Below are positions 17,757 through 27,164 of a DNA stretch of 64,000 nt, in pieces. The translations under genes and the position numbers were made by a program. Each line of letters opens with the position of its first letter. The stretch's first letter is position 1. Origin of the DNA: Sphingobacterium zeae (GTDB taxonomy: Bacteria > Bacteroidota > Bacteroidia > Sphingobacteriales > Sphingobacteriaceae); assembly GCF_030818895.1 (NCBI RefSeq), contig NZ_JAUTBA010000001.1, forward strand, positions 5,456,001 to 5,520,000, in the 5' to 3' direction. Below the pieces are notes generated by a model. It was not told the DNA's origin, did not search any database, and saw only the letters and a list, made by a program, of their open reading frames with translations.

Positions 17757-19382
17757 TTACTGTTCCAATTTAATCCGAATCAGATTATGTACTTCTTCAT
17801 TATTAAACCGGTTAAAAAAGCCCATTAAAAGTAATGCGCGTTTACCATCCTCTGTTTTTGTCTCAACAACTTTATTGATATAACCAGAGAAATAACCAGA
17901 AGTATTATAATCTCCATTCAATTCACCGTTGGGATTCAGGATCATAAAACCATTTCGGGCAATATTACTATAGCGCGAAAAATCTCCGGAAACAACAATT
18001 AATCCGCCATTTAACTGCATCGCATAGAAAGGACTTCCACCTTCAAACGTTTTGGCCTGGAAACTTTGGTCCACGGTTCCATTTGCATTCAACATAATAA
18101 CTTTTATTGCCGATACACCGTTATATTTACTAAAGTCTCCAACGATCATGTATTTATCTGTTACACTATTATAAGTAACCGAGGAGACATTGTAGTCTGC
18201 TCCAACTCCACCAGGATTAAATGTATCGTCCAATGTTCCATCCGCATTCAACCGTGTTATATATCCTTTTGGTTGGCCGTCGAACCTATTGAAGGAGCCA
18301 TATACTACAATTTTGCCTTTTAAGGCCCCACTGGTATGATATACAGTGGCTACCGCTCCATTTCCACCAGCCATTGCTTTGCCGTCTGCCCCAAACCTGA
18401 AGGACTTATCCAACGATCCATCTAGATTCAAACGGGCAACATGTCTGATTTCGGTACTATCTAGGATAATCGTATCCCTTGTTTCCAACCGATTGGGCTT
18501 ATCATAAGTGCGATGGATGTAATATCTAAAATTCCCCGTTGCTAAAATTTTCCCCTCCGACTCGTATATATTGCCGATATTGCCATCAAACCCACCGTTA
18601 AATGTCGGATAATACTTCAACGTATCACTTTGCCCCGGGCGTCGGAATGGTTTAATGCCCATGGTATCAATCGCTCCGGTGGTGTAAATTCGCGTCAGAT
18701 TGCTGATATCTGAATTTCGCTGTCCATATCCTGAAAAAGAACCTGCCAAAAAGTAATAATTCCCTAGTTTGAGAATGCTATTCAGCGAATTATTAGCGCC
18801 TGTACCTATACGAAAGCTTGCATCATACGTTCCATCTGCAAAAGTTCTGACGAGACGATTAATAGGCCGTATCGACCCTTTATTATTATAATTTGTAAAT
18901 GACCCTGTAAAGATCATTTTACCATCTTCCAAAAAAAGAACATCAGAAACGGTATTATTTGTTCCTACCCCCACTTGAAAAGTCTGATCGATAGATACAT
19001 TTCCTAAAACCGTAAATTGTGGCCCAAAAAATACAATATCGTCAATGGCAACAGAAAGCACTCCCGTACTGGCAAAAGGTGGAACTTTCAACTTTACATA
19101 ATCTGCCGTTAGCTCGACGACCTGTGCTTTTTCGCCGTTAAATCGAATGATAGCCTTATCTTTATACTTATCCAAGCCTTTAATTCGCATGATGGTCTCG
19201 ACTCCTGTTTTACCCGATTCGGGTTGCATTTTATCGGTTGGATTAATTTCTATACCCAATGGCGGAAGCCCCTCCTCGTATGGAGCTGAAAACATCCTAT
19301 TGTTCTTATTACAACCCAAAAAAAGAGCAATAAAGAACAATAGGGCTGTATATTTCCAAATCGTATTGTACATAACTTTCAT
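17757..19382 (-). CDS. DUF5008-like lipoprotein with IPT/TIG-like domain and delta-60 beta-propeller repeats
   Basis: 541 residues with a lipoprotein signal ending FLGC (about Cys24). An IPT/TIG-like immunoglobulin fold follows (about 55-125; ETIMRIKGLDKYKDKAIIRFNGEKAQVVELTADYVKLKVP). Beta-propeller repeats then run to the end, recognisable by recurring units such as LVRTFADGTYDASFRIGTG, LNLDGSLDKSFRFG and LNADGTLDDTFNPGG. I recall this architecture as DUF5008, found beside SusC/SusD with GH92. The probable role is glycan or protein binding on the cell surface. It is co-transcribed, 16 bases before the next gene. Confidence 0.8.
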   Translation of the reverse strand: MKVMYNTIWKYTALLFFIALFLGCNKNNRMFSAPYEEGLPPLGIEINPTDKMQPESGKTGVETIMRIKGLDKYKDKAIIRFNGEKAQVVELTADYVKLKVPPFASTGVLSVAIDDIVFFGPQFTVLGNVSIDQTFQVGVGTNNTVSDVLFLEDGKMIFTGSFTNYNNKGSIRPINRLVRTFADGTYDASFRIGTGANNSLNSILKLGNYYFLAGSFSGYGQRNSDISNLTRIYTTGAIDTMGIKPFRRPGQSDTLKYYPTFNGGFDGNIGNIYESEGKILATGNFRYYIHRTYDKPNRLETRDTIILDSTEIRHVARLNLDGSLDKSFRFGADGKAMAGGNGAVATVYHTSGALKGKIVVYGSFNRFDGQPKGYITRLNADGTLDDTFNPGGVGADYNVSSVTYNSVTDKYMIVGDFSKYNGVSAIKVIMLNANGTVDQSFQAKTFEGGSPFYAMQLNGGLIVVSGDFSRYSNIARNGFMILNPNGELNGDYNTSGYFSGYINKVVETKTEDGKRALLLMGFFNRFNNEEVHNLIRIKLEQ

Positions 19383-19409
19383 AATTTAAATTACAACTGC
19401 TTATTGCTA

Positions 19410-20171
19410 TTAACGCTTACTTTCTAATATATCTAACAGAATATCACTCTGATTGAATCCAAACTGCGCTTTGGTATAATCAATTACATGGACAACCCCA
19501 TTATCCGGCTGGATATCTGATGATGCAACGGGACATGAACGCCAGTCGTTTGGCCTGCTGATATCTGGAATGTATGAAATATATAATTGTCTATATCCCA
19601 TATATTTCAACCGGGTAATATTATTCTTGTCAGAGTCGTTTATGGCATCGTTATAGACAACACCTATGTTAGAAACTGTATTTGCAAATGAGGTGTAATT
19701 TTGCCCTTTATAAACATTTAGCAAATCAAAATCAATCTGTGGATAATCCATCAATTTTCGCTTATTATTGAACATATAACGCAATAAATATTTACGCCAA
19801 ATAGTACTATCTACGTCTGCCAATGTTTTGATGGTATCGCGCCCCAAATCATAAAGCAGCCAGTTCACGCTAGATTGATTGCCGGGCACATTTGACTTAG
19901 CTTGACCGATCATCTTCTTTATATTCTCATCTCTCGGGGCAAAAAAAGTAAATTCCTTGGTCTTAAAATCTTCTTCTAAACCTGCCAACCTAATAATTTT
20001 GGCAATCGAATCAAATTCCCGCGGTTTGGAATCCAGATAATCCATTATAGAGCCATCAAATTTTGCCTGTGCCAATCCACCATCTTTATAATATGCATCC
20101 TTTTTGCATGATACTATGGCAAACAGTAACATCGTTAGCGACGCATATCCTATTATCTTAGCTTTTCTCAT
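19410..20171 (-). CDS. Fasciclin-domain lipoprotein
   Basis: 253 residues from the ATG at 20171. An in-frame ATG ten codons earlier lies inside the SusD gene and would push the signal sequence inward, so MRKAKIIGYASLTMLLFAIVSCKK is taken. One FAS1-like domain follows (FDGSIMDYLDSKPREFDSIAKIIRLAGLEEDFKTKEFTFFAPRDENI, and near the C-terminus NGVVHVIDYT). FAS1 domains mediate adhesion or ligand binding. It follows the second SusD; a second fasciclin protein follows the first SusD of the same operon, so the two modules mirror each other. Confidence 0.85.
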   Translation of the reverse strand: MRKAKIIGYASLTMLLFAIVSCKKDAYYKDGGLAQAKFDGSIMDYLDSKPREFDSIAKIIRLAGLEEDFKTKEFTFFAPRDENIKKMIGQAKSNVPGNQSSVNWLLYDLGRDTIKTLADVDSTIWRKYLLRYMFNNKRKLMDYPQIDFDLLNVYKGQNYTSFANTVSNIGVVYNDAINDSDKNNITRLKYMGYRQLYISYIPDISRPNDWRSCPVASSDIQPDNGVVHVIDYTKAQFGFNQSDILLDILESKR

Positions 20172-20182
20172 AATAAACTGAT

Positions 20183-21730
20183 TTAATTTCCTCCTGTCCA
20201 ATAATCGTTCAACACGATCTTTGAATTAAAATTTTTGGCCGAAGCATCCAAAGGCCAGGTCCATGCACGACGGTTATACTGATCAATTGTCATGGGATTC
20301 ATGGTCCATTGTGGATTGAGTATCCTTCGAGTCCGGATCAGATCAAAATATCTCACCCCTTCTCCGATCAATTCACGACAACGCTCTTCGAAAATAAAAT
20401 TCTTCAGATCAGTACCGCCACCGGCATAGCGCGGGGCTTCAGCTCGATCTCGAACTATATTAAGCACTGAGATTGCCTCGGACTCGCGCGCGCCACCTAA
20501 ATTAGCAAGGGCCTCAGCCTCTAATAACAACGCATCAGCATAACGAAAGATCATAAATGTATTGTCTGGATTAGAGTCTTCATTTCCTGACGCAAAGACA
20601 TTGGCTGCAAATTTCTTTAAAACAAATGATCCATCATTCGCATACATATCCTCATACCAGAGATCCTTGCGCTTGTCTGCAGGGCCATTCAGCGGGTAAA
20701 TTCGATACATAAAAATGGAGGAATAATAGGCAATACTGAACTGCTGATTGTAACGGGGAAATTTATATGGCCAACGTAAAAAATGATCCCACAAAGGTGC
20801 GTAGTCATTATTCTGATCATTATAATTGATTGTTCGGTAAAATTCAAACAATGATTCTTCCGTGCGTCCTTTTGAGACCTTAGCCCATTCTTCCGGGGTA
20901 AGTTTGTACAAATGATGGACTCCACTCGCACGCAGCTCCTTTCCAAGACTTGCTACACTTTCGTAATACTTCGTTGCATTAGCCGAGTCAAAATTCGCAT
21001 TCCACATCTTCATATGCATCAACAGCGCGATAATGCTTCCTCGGCTTGCCCGCGCACCACGCTGTGAGGCTTCCCCAAATGTCCATGGCATCATATCTTT
21101 AACAGATTCCAAGTCGGCGATACTTTTACTAATAACAGAAACCATATCCTCACGGGGGAGTTGCTTTGCGAAATATGCATCCGTGTAGTAAACCACATCG
21201 CCATACAGACGTACCATCCAGAAGTAACTTAGACAACGCATAAAAGTAGCTTCGGCTTTATAGCGGTCTTTATCTGCAGCAGATAACCCGGAGATTCCCT
21301 CATCCAATTTGGCTATTAAAATATTACAGCTCTGAATCACTTTATAATAGGTATCCCAGATAGACACCTGATACATGGCATAACCACTTGACCTACCACC
21401 ACTTAATGTATTGTTATACACTGCATTCATATCATTTGTTCCCAAATCGCGAAGTATCATACGATTAGTTCCGGATGTAGGAGAGGGAAAAATTTCTCCA
21501 GACCTCGCCTCGCCAATAGCACCAACTACCCAAGACTCGTTCAGTTTTTCGAAAAACTGGCTATAAATACGTGCTATATTTGATTCTACATCTTCTTTAG
21601 ACTGATAGAAATTGTTACCCGTAAGTCTATCTATCGGCTCTACAGTCAAAAATTTCTTACAGCCTATCATGACGGTTGTACATAGACATATGACAACAGC
21701 TATTCTTCCTATATTTCTTTTTGTTTTCAT
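20183..21730 (-). CDS. SusD/RagB-family nutrient-binding lipoprotein
   Basis: 515 residues from the ATG at 21730; a TTG four codons earlier abuts the SusC stop and is less likely. The lipoprotein signal ends MIGC. N-terminal SusD-like helices (FYQSKEDVESNIARIYSQFFEKLNESW; YKVIQSCNILIAKLDEG; EATFMRCLSYFWMVRLYGDVVYY) and the C-terminal RagB/SusD domain (FRYADALLLEAEALANLGG; FIFEERCRELIGEGVRYFDLIRT) are complete. SusD lids capture glycan on the SusC barrel. It follows its SusC by about a dozen bases. Confidence 0.95.
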   Translation of the reverse strand: MKTKRNIGRIAVVICLCTTVMIGCKKFLTVEPIDRLTGNNFYQSKEDVESNIARIYSQFFEKLNESWVVGAIGEARSGEIFPSPTSGTNRMILRDLGTNDMNAVYNNTLSGGRSSGYAMYQVSIWDTYYKVIQSCNILIAKLDEGISGLSAADKDRYKAEATFMRCLSYFWMVRLYGDVVYYTDAYFAKQLPREDMVSVISKSIADLESVKDMMPWTFGEASQRGARASRGSIIALLMHMKMWNANFDSANATKYYESVASLGKELRASGVHHLYKLTPEEWAKVSKGRTEESLFEFYRTINYNDQNNDYAPLWDHFLRWPYKFPRYNQQFSIAYYSSIFMYRIYPLNGPADKRKDLWYEDMYANDGSFVLKKFAANVFASGNEDSNPDNTFMIFRYADALLLEAEALANLGGARESEAISVLNIVRDRAEAPRYAGGGTDLKNFIFEERCRELIGEGVRYFDLIRTRRILNPQWTMNPMTIDQYNRRAWTWPLDASAKNFNSKIVLNDYWTGGN

Positions 21731-21742
21731 CTTACAGATCAA

Positions 21743-24700
21743 TTAAAAATCAATATTAACACCAACATTATATTGTCTAGGCACGGGATATCCTCCGGAA
21801 GCGTCTCTTCCCATTGTGCTTACATTTTCGGGATTAGGTCCGCTGTATTTTGATAATGTCGTTACATTGTCAGCTGAAACATATACCCTTAAACGCTCAA
21901 GTCCATATCTTCTAACCGCATTTTTCGTAAACATGTAAGAGAGCGTCACACTATTTAACTTAAAGTAAGATCCATCTTCAGCCCATAAATCTTGGTCCAT
22001 CCGAAACGGATTAACGCTTGAATACCTTCTGAAATCATAAGCATAAGGATACTTTGCAATATCGCCGGGTTTCATCCACATATTAATATCATCTAAAGGA
22101 ACTACAGTCCTATCCCCATAGGGATCACTCATCAATTGCAATCGCTCTGCAAGGGCATTGTTCAAGATGGTACGTTTTGCTGTATAGGATGCATATAAGT
22201 TCAAACCAAAAGATCCAAGGGTTTCATGATTGTAATTAAAATTCAATTGCATACCACCGGTGATCAAAGGTTGAGAATTCCCAGTACGGGCATAGTCATT
22301 TTCATCTAAAACATAGTTACCATCTAGATCTGCAAAAATTGGATCCCCGGCCTGAAATTCGGTACCATTGGCCATTCGATAACGTCGTCCGGTCGCCGGA
22401 TCCACGGGTACATCTGCATCGGTGCTATATACACCTCGATTTAATAACATGTAATTAGACATCGTTGAAGTTCCTACCCTGAAAACAACATGTTGCTTAT
22501 ATTTATCATTATTTTCCCAACGGACAAATTGCCCACCATAATGCTCGGGTAGCTTTAACAGAACATCCCGATTATATGCTCCATTTACCCCTACTGACAT
22601 GGTAAATCGACCTTCGGTCAAAGGTCTTAACATAACAGATAACTCATGACCATAATTGGCAATTGCAGCCGAGTTACTATTTACTTTTTCAAATCCCAAC
22701 GATGAAGAAAGTCGTTCTTCAAATAGAATATTATTTACTTTCTTATAATACGTATCATAGGTCAATTCAAACCTGTTTTGAAAAAAAGCGAGGTCCAACC
22801 CCAGGTTATACTGACTTGTTGTTGTCGGTTTTAGATCAGGATTTGGAATTTGTTCATAATTGATTCCGATGCCTATCTTATCATTATAGCTTCCTGCAAT
22901 ATCGTATTTTCCGTAAACGCGCTCCAAGGTACTATTCGGCATAACATTCACCCCCCAACTGGTTCGAATGGATAGCAAATTAATCCAGTCCACATCTCTC
23001 AAGAAATTCTCATGATAGGCATTCCATCGAAGACCAACAGCAGGATTTTTGGTATACAGGTTTCCAAATCCATTCTGCGATGACCCATCCATTCTATAAG
23101 AAAGATCGACTACATATTTCTTCATGTAATCATACGTTCCGGCGATGGCAAAAGATAATCCTCTTTCTTTTCCGAATCCACGACGTAACAATCCCCCACC
23201 TTTAGAAAAATAGCCATCAAATCCAAGCGGGCCTTCAAACTGATCATTTGGCGTACGGGCCTGTAAAGTGGCATTAGCCTGTTTATCCAAGGTGCGGACC
23301 TCATTGAATAAATTGAAAAATACAGTATGCTTTTCATTAAACGTGCGACTATAATTGATGGAGTTCCTATTATACAAGGAATTATAACGGCCATAATAAG
23401 CATACACTTGTGCAAATTGACCATTTGCTGCCGCCGGTGTAAACGTGTTTTCATTATCGGAAGTAGACTCATAACTCATTGTTGTTGTTGCCCGCAAACC
23501 TGGAACAATTTCATAAGAAGCTTCAATGAAAGGCTTGATCGATTTAGACGAATTATCATTGCGGGTCTTCAATGCTGAGTTATAGCCAGAAGATGCCAGA
23601 TAAAAAGATGGCCCCGGCAACAACGTTGAGGTCATCCCGTTTGTTGCCACTCCTGATTGTAGAATGCCTAAGCCATTACCTTTACTTTTTGAGCCAAGTG
23701 AGGCACTTACCTGCGCCGTAAACTTAAACTTCTCGTTAGGATAATATTCAAATCGCATATTGGTCATGTAGCGATCAAACCCCGTATTTTTGATAATACC
23801 ATTTTCATTATAATAATTTAGGTTCGCTTTGTAGTTTAATTTCTGATTTCCACCATCAATCGCCACATTGTGGGTCTGGTTGTAGGTCGTCGCATAAAAC
23901 AGGTCCTGCCAATTGGTAGAATTATTGTAATAAGGGTTCAAACTATCCGATAGCATGGGGGTTTGTGAAATTCGGTCGAGGTCATCCTGCGACAATGCAT
24001 TTCCATAGATCTGCAATAGCTTTAGACGACGCTCTAGATTACCCCCCAAAGTTGGACGCAACTGAGGCGGTGTTTTCAGGAAGAAATTGCCCGTATACCT
24101 CACCCTGGGAACCTCGGAGTTCCCCCGTTTCGTATTGATAATAATTACGCCGTATGCAGCCAACGATCCGTACAACGATGTTGCCTGCGCATCTTTAAGC
24201 ACCTCGATACTTTCGATATCCTCAGGTGGGATTAATGATAGTGGACTGATGCCTGGCCCTTGCTGGCTTAATCCGAGTTCATTGGCTCTATCTGCATCCA
24301 TTGGGACGCCATCGATCACATACAACGGTGAGGTGGGGGTCAGAAATGACTGATCACCGCTACCTGTCACACTGATTGTCGAAAGTCCACGGATCTGTGT
24401 GGATCCTCTAAATCCCGGTGCTCCGGTATTTACCTGTATATTTAACCCTGCGACCTTGCCTTGAAGCAAATTTTCTACATTCGCCGATGGAATATCTTGA
24501 ATTTCTTTTCCACTGATCTTAGTCGAGGACCCTGTAGTTGTCTCTCTTGGACGCTTCACATACCCCCTAACAACAACTTCATCCATTTGATTATCGATCT
24601 CCTTCAATTGAACGACTACATTTCTGTCGGCCTTCACAGTCATCGTAGTTCCATCATAACCAATTAATCTAAAGGCAACGGGAGTTCCGGTTGCCGTTGT

Positions 24701-24901
24701 TAAGCTAAATGCCCCCGAGGAATTTGTCGAAGTTGCTTCCTTTCCAGATTTGCCAAAACGTACTGTTACACCAGCCAACGGCCTCCCTTTATTATCTGTT
24801 ACCTTACCCGACATAATGACCGTCTGCGCAAAAACCTTTGTAGAAAGAAACACACACAATATCAACAGCATGCAGCTGTTATAAAATATCTTAAATTGCA
24901 T
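21743..24901 (-). CDS. SusC/RagA-family TonB-dependent receptor (with carboxypeptidase-regulatory-like domain)
   Basis: 1052 residues. A signal peptide ending VFAQ is followed by a carboxypeptidase-regulatory-like domain (28-112; SGKVTDNKGRPLAGVTVRF), the plug (IPSANVENLLQGKVAGLNIQ, TQIRGLSTIS, LYVIDGVPMDA, IEVLKDAQATSLYGSLAAYGVIIINTKRG) and the 22-strand barrel, ending in the typical aromatic-terminated strand (YNVGVNIDF). It imports ligand captured by the SusD encoded next. It is the second SusC of the operon and retains the N-terminal extension that the first one lacks. Confidence 0.96.
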   Translation of the reverse strand: MQFKIFYNSCMLLILCVFLSTKVFAQTVIMSGKVTDNKGRPLAGVTVRFGKSGKEATSTNSSGAFSLTTATGTPVAFRLIGYDGTTMTVKADRNVVVQLKEIDNQMDEVVVRGYVKRPRETTTGSSTKISGKEIQDIPSANVENLLQGKVAGLNIQVNTGAPGFRGSTQIRGLSTISVTGSGDQSFLTPTSPLYVIDGVPMDADRANELGLSQQGPGISPLSLIPPEDIESIEVLKDAQATSLYGSLAAYGVIIINTKRGNSEVPRVRYTGNFFLKTPPQLRPTLGGNLERRLKLLQIYGNALSQDDLDRISQTPMLSDSLNPYYNNSTNWQDLFYATTYNQTHNVAIDGGNQKLNYKANLNYYNENGIIKNTGFDRYMTNMRFEYYPNEKFKFTAQVSASLGSKSKGNGLGILQSGVATNGMTSTLLPGPSFYLASSGYNSALKTRNDNSSKSIKPFIEASYEIVPGLRATTTMSYESTSDNENTFTPAAANGQFAQVYAYYGRYNSLYNRNSINYSRTFNEKHTVFFNLFNEVRTLDKQANATLQARTPNDQFEGPLGFDGYFSKGGGLLRRGFGKERGLSFAIAGTYDYMKKYVVDLSYRMDGSSQNGFGNLYTKNPAVGLRWNAYHENFLRDVDWINLLSIRTSWGVNVMPNSTLERVYGKYDIAGSYNDKIGIGINYEQIPNPDLKPTTTSQYNLGLDLAFFQNRFELTYDTYYKKVNNILFEERLSSSLGFEKVNSNSAAIANYGHELSVMLRPLTEGRFTMSVGVNGAYNRDVLLKLPEHYGGQFVRWENNDKYKQHVVFRVGTSTMSNYMLLNRGVYSTDADVPVDPATGRRYRMANGTEFQAGDPIFADLDGNYVLDENDYARTGNSQPLITGGMQLNFNYNHETLGSFGLNLYASYTAKRTILNNALAERLQLMSDPYGDRTVVPLDDINMWMKPGDIAKYPYAYDFRRYSSVNPFRMDQDLWAEDGSYFKLNSVTLSYMFTKNAVRRYGLERLRVYVSADNVTTLSKYSGPNPENVSTMGRDASGGYPVPRQYNVGVNIDF

Positions 24902-24912
24902 AACTTTTTCAA

Positions 24913-26028
24913 TTATTCATTATCAAATCGTGGATTCTCCCGTTGAAAATGGAAAACAATTTCCCAATCTCCTTTGGTAAAAATTTTAAAGTTCAACCCA
25001 AAATTGGCCGTAATTAACCCTCCGCCAAACCCCTTTCTGGAGTAGGAAAAATCGACCTTTGCGCTGTTTCCATTAGTATACTTTGTTGGAAAACTTGTTA
25101 GAGGAATTGGATAAGCTACATCATATTGCACATAAGTAGCCGTTTTTTTCATGTTAAAGCCATGCACCAGTTCATTCCACTTTGTTTCATTAAAACTATC
25201 CGGATTTATGGGCTCCCCATTTTTATTTAAAAAGACAAAGCGTAAATTATGTCCATTCCCTCCGTTAAATCTGCGGATATAGACGACTAGGTCTTTAAAC
25301 TGATCATCCGTGCGTAATGCCTGATTTGACAATTCCCCATAAACTCCATTCATATAAGAAGGCCAGATATAACTTTTCTTTTTTGGATTTTTAGGATCAT
25401 TTGGATCTGGAGCAGTCTCACCATTATAGGGGTTTTTATCCGAATAAGGTTCATAATCCTGAACACGCCAAGGGAGAATCATAAAATCTTTAATTACGGT
25501 GGAACCACCAGAATTAGAGACCTTTAAATCAAAATACCGAATATTCTGCACCAGATCTATACTGTCTTTGGAACGCGGCTCTATCAGCTCATTTGTCGAT
25601 GAATTCCACAAAATAAAACTACCCGTAGAGTCAACCTCAAAAAGAGGTCGAAAGACGAGCTGACGCTTGGCCTCAATTTCTTCCAGGTTCTTTTCAGTAC
25701 CATCATAGCGGTAAATCCAACGGTAGACAGGTTTGACTTCGAAAAGATCGGTATAAGGTCGCCCATCGCCATAACGGGGGTTAACAATTTCAAAACGCAG
25801 CGGTGTGGTCGAATGATCGGTATTAATATTCCCCATCAGCGTAGTTCTTCCCAAGATGGGATAAAAAGATTTTCCGTCGTAAGTCAGGTTGACACTTAAG
25901 AATTCTTTTTCATCCGGCAAATTGTAAAGCTTTTTACATCCATTTAAGCAGACGCACATCAAGATGAGCAGGCCCAAGTTGCATGTCTTATTTAGTGTAT
26001 TGAATTTTCTAGCAATTTTCATGTCCAT
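24913..26028 (-). CDS. DUF5007-like surface lipoprotein
   Basis: 371 residues with a lipoprotein signal ending LNGC (about Cys31). The rest is beta-rich without catalytic motifs. It resembles the family I recall as DUF5007, seen in SusC/SusD operons with fasciclin proteins. A Pro/Asn/Asp-rich stretch lies near residues 200-225 (NGETAPDPNDPKNPKKKS). It sits between the first fasciclin/discoidin lipoprotein and the second SusC, 11 bases before the latter. Its role is probably substrate binding on the surface. The family name is from memory. Confidence 0.7.
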   Translation of the reverse strand: MDMKIARKFNTLNKTCNLGLLILMCVCLNGCKKLYNLPDEKEFLSVNLTYDGKSFYPILGRTTLMGNINTDHSTTPLRFEIVNPRYGDGRPYTDLFEVKPVYRWIYRYDGTEKNLEEIEAKRQLVFRPLFEVDSTGSFILWNSSTNELIEPRSKDSIDLVQNIRYFDLKVSNSGGSTVIKDFMILPWRVQDYEPYSDKNPYNGETAPDPNDPKNPKKKSYIWPSYMNGVYGELSNQALRTDDQFKDLVVYIRRFNGGNGHNLRFVFLNKNGEPINPDSFNETKWNELVHGFNMKKTATYVQYDVAYPIPLTSFPTKYTNGNSAKVDFSYSRKGFGGGLITANFGLNFKIFTKGDWEIVFHFQRENPRFDNE

Positions 26029-26043
26029 ACATTCTTAAATTGG

Positions 26044-27150
26044 TTATTGATTACGGTTCATTGTCCAATCTGCCAACTGGAAATCGTTACCACCATGCAT
26101 ACGTGCAATATTCAGACGATAAGCTTTGTACGTCTTTGTATTTGTAAAAAAGAATACGCGCAGTTGAAACCTTTCGTCAAATTCCTCCCCTTGTCTAGAG
26201 TCCAATAATATCCATTTTCCACTTTCTCCATCAAGTCCCTGTAACGTCCAGTCCGTTGGATCCCGATCTTGAATATCATTAGCTGAACGGAGTGTATAAC
26301 TGTTAGCAAGTACTTCGACAGGAAAATCCCATTGCAAATAGAACTGTCCCGGACTTGATAAAAAGAACTTTGTCTCTGGATTACCATCAAATACATATTT
26401 AGATGCTTCAACAGCATTTGGTCCACCCGAAGTTTCCTTCGACGCAGAACCTAGCCCTTTGAATTTTATGAAAAGATTTTCTGGAGGTGGGATATAGATA
26501 ATCTGACTGACAAATTTGTTGAAACCGAACACATGATCAGGGTTCAATACATGAACAACAGCATTGTCTGTTTGGATATTCAATGAGCTGGTTTCAGTCG
26601 TTACCCAGTTACGGTTGAAAACAGATCTTCTCGTATCGGAAAAGTCAACAATCGTAGGACCTCCATTTATATAACCAGATGAAGATTGTTTATTTAATCC
26701 AATATGCATTGGATAGCCATATCGAATACCCCGTACGTCCTTGCCATCCTGACTATTGAGGGAATCACTTGCAATTCTGCCTTGGATAATATATTGGCAT
26801 AGCAGTGAATCCAATATTTCATACTTAACTGAATTCAAATATTGTGCAGGCTTGTCAGAGATACTCAACGTATTGTTGAGGTTTTGAATAGCTAGTTGAA
26901 AATTGGCATTGGTCAACGCAAACAGTGTCACTGTGCTATCTTCCAATTTTTTTTGCAGACCGATTCTATCGATGACTTTCACCAAAGAATCATATATTCC
27001 AGGCTTACTTTTTAGATAACTATATAAATTACCCTTATAGATCGCTTCTTGGGATATGGGCGAATAATAGCCTTTGTCTTTAGCACAAGCATACAGCAGG
27101 ACGGTAATAAAAAGTATATATACACCGCGTACAAATAGGTTATTTCTCAT
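26044..27150 (-). CDS. Lipoprotein with fasciclin-like domain and C-terminal discoidin domain
   Basis: 368 residues from the ATG at 27150, which is preceded by AAAGGAAGAA; an in-frame start at 27174 would overlap the SusD gene. The signal ends LYAC. A FAS1-like domain follows (GNLYSYLKSKPGIYDSLVKVIDRIGLQKKLEDSTVTLFALTNANF; DNAVVHVLNPDHVFGFN). The discoidin-like domain (about 220-368) has SANDIQDRDPTDWTLQGLDGESGKWILLDSR and matches those at 13522 and 14611. It is the third gene of the operon, directly after the first SusD, and probably acts as a surface adhesion or binding protein. Confidence 0.83.
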   Translation of the reverse strand: MRNNLFVRGVYILFITVLLYACAKDKGYYSPISQEAIYKGNLYSYLKSKPGIYDSLVKVIDRIGLQKKLEDSTVTLFALTNANFQLAIQNLNNTLSISDKPAQYLNSVKYEILDSLLCQYIIQGRIASDSLNSQDGKDVRGIRYGYPMHIGLNKQSSSGYINGGPTIVDFSDTRRSVFNRNWVTTETSSLNIQTDNAVVHVLNPDHVFGFNKFVSQIIYIPPPENLFIKFKGLGSASKETSGGPNAVEASKYVFDGNPETKFFLSSPGQFYLQWDFPVEVLANSYTLRSANDIQDRDPTDWTLQGLDGESGKWILLDSRQGEEFDERFQLRVFFFTNTKTYKAYRLNIARMHGGNDFQLADWTMNRNQ

Positions 27151-27164
27151 AATTAGTTCTTCCT

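Noticed and set aside
18000..19000. Regularly spaced repeats that could suggest a DNA repeat array
   Set aside because: They are the protein-level delta-60 propeller repeats of the DUF5008-like lipoprotein; at the DNA level they are diverged and not a CRISPR or satellite.
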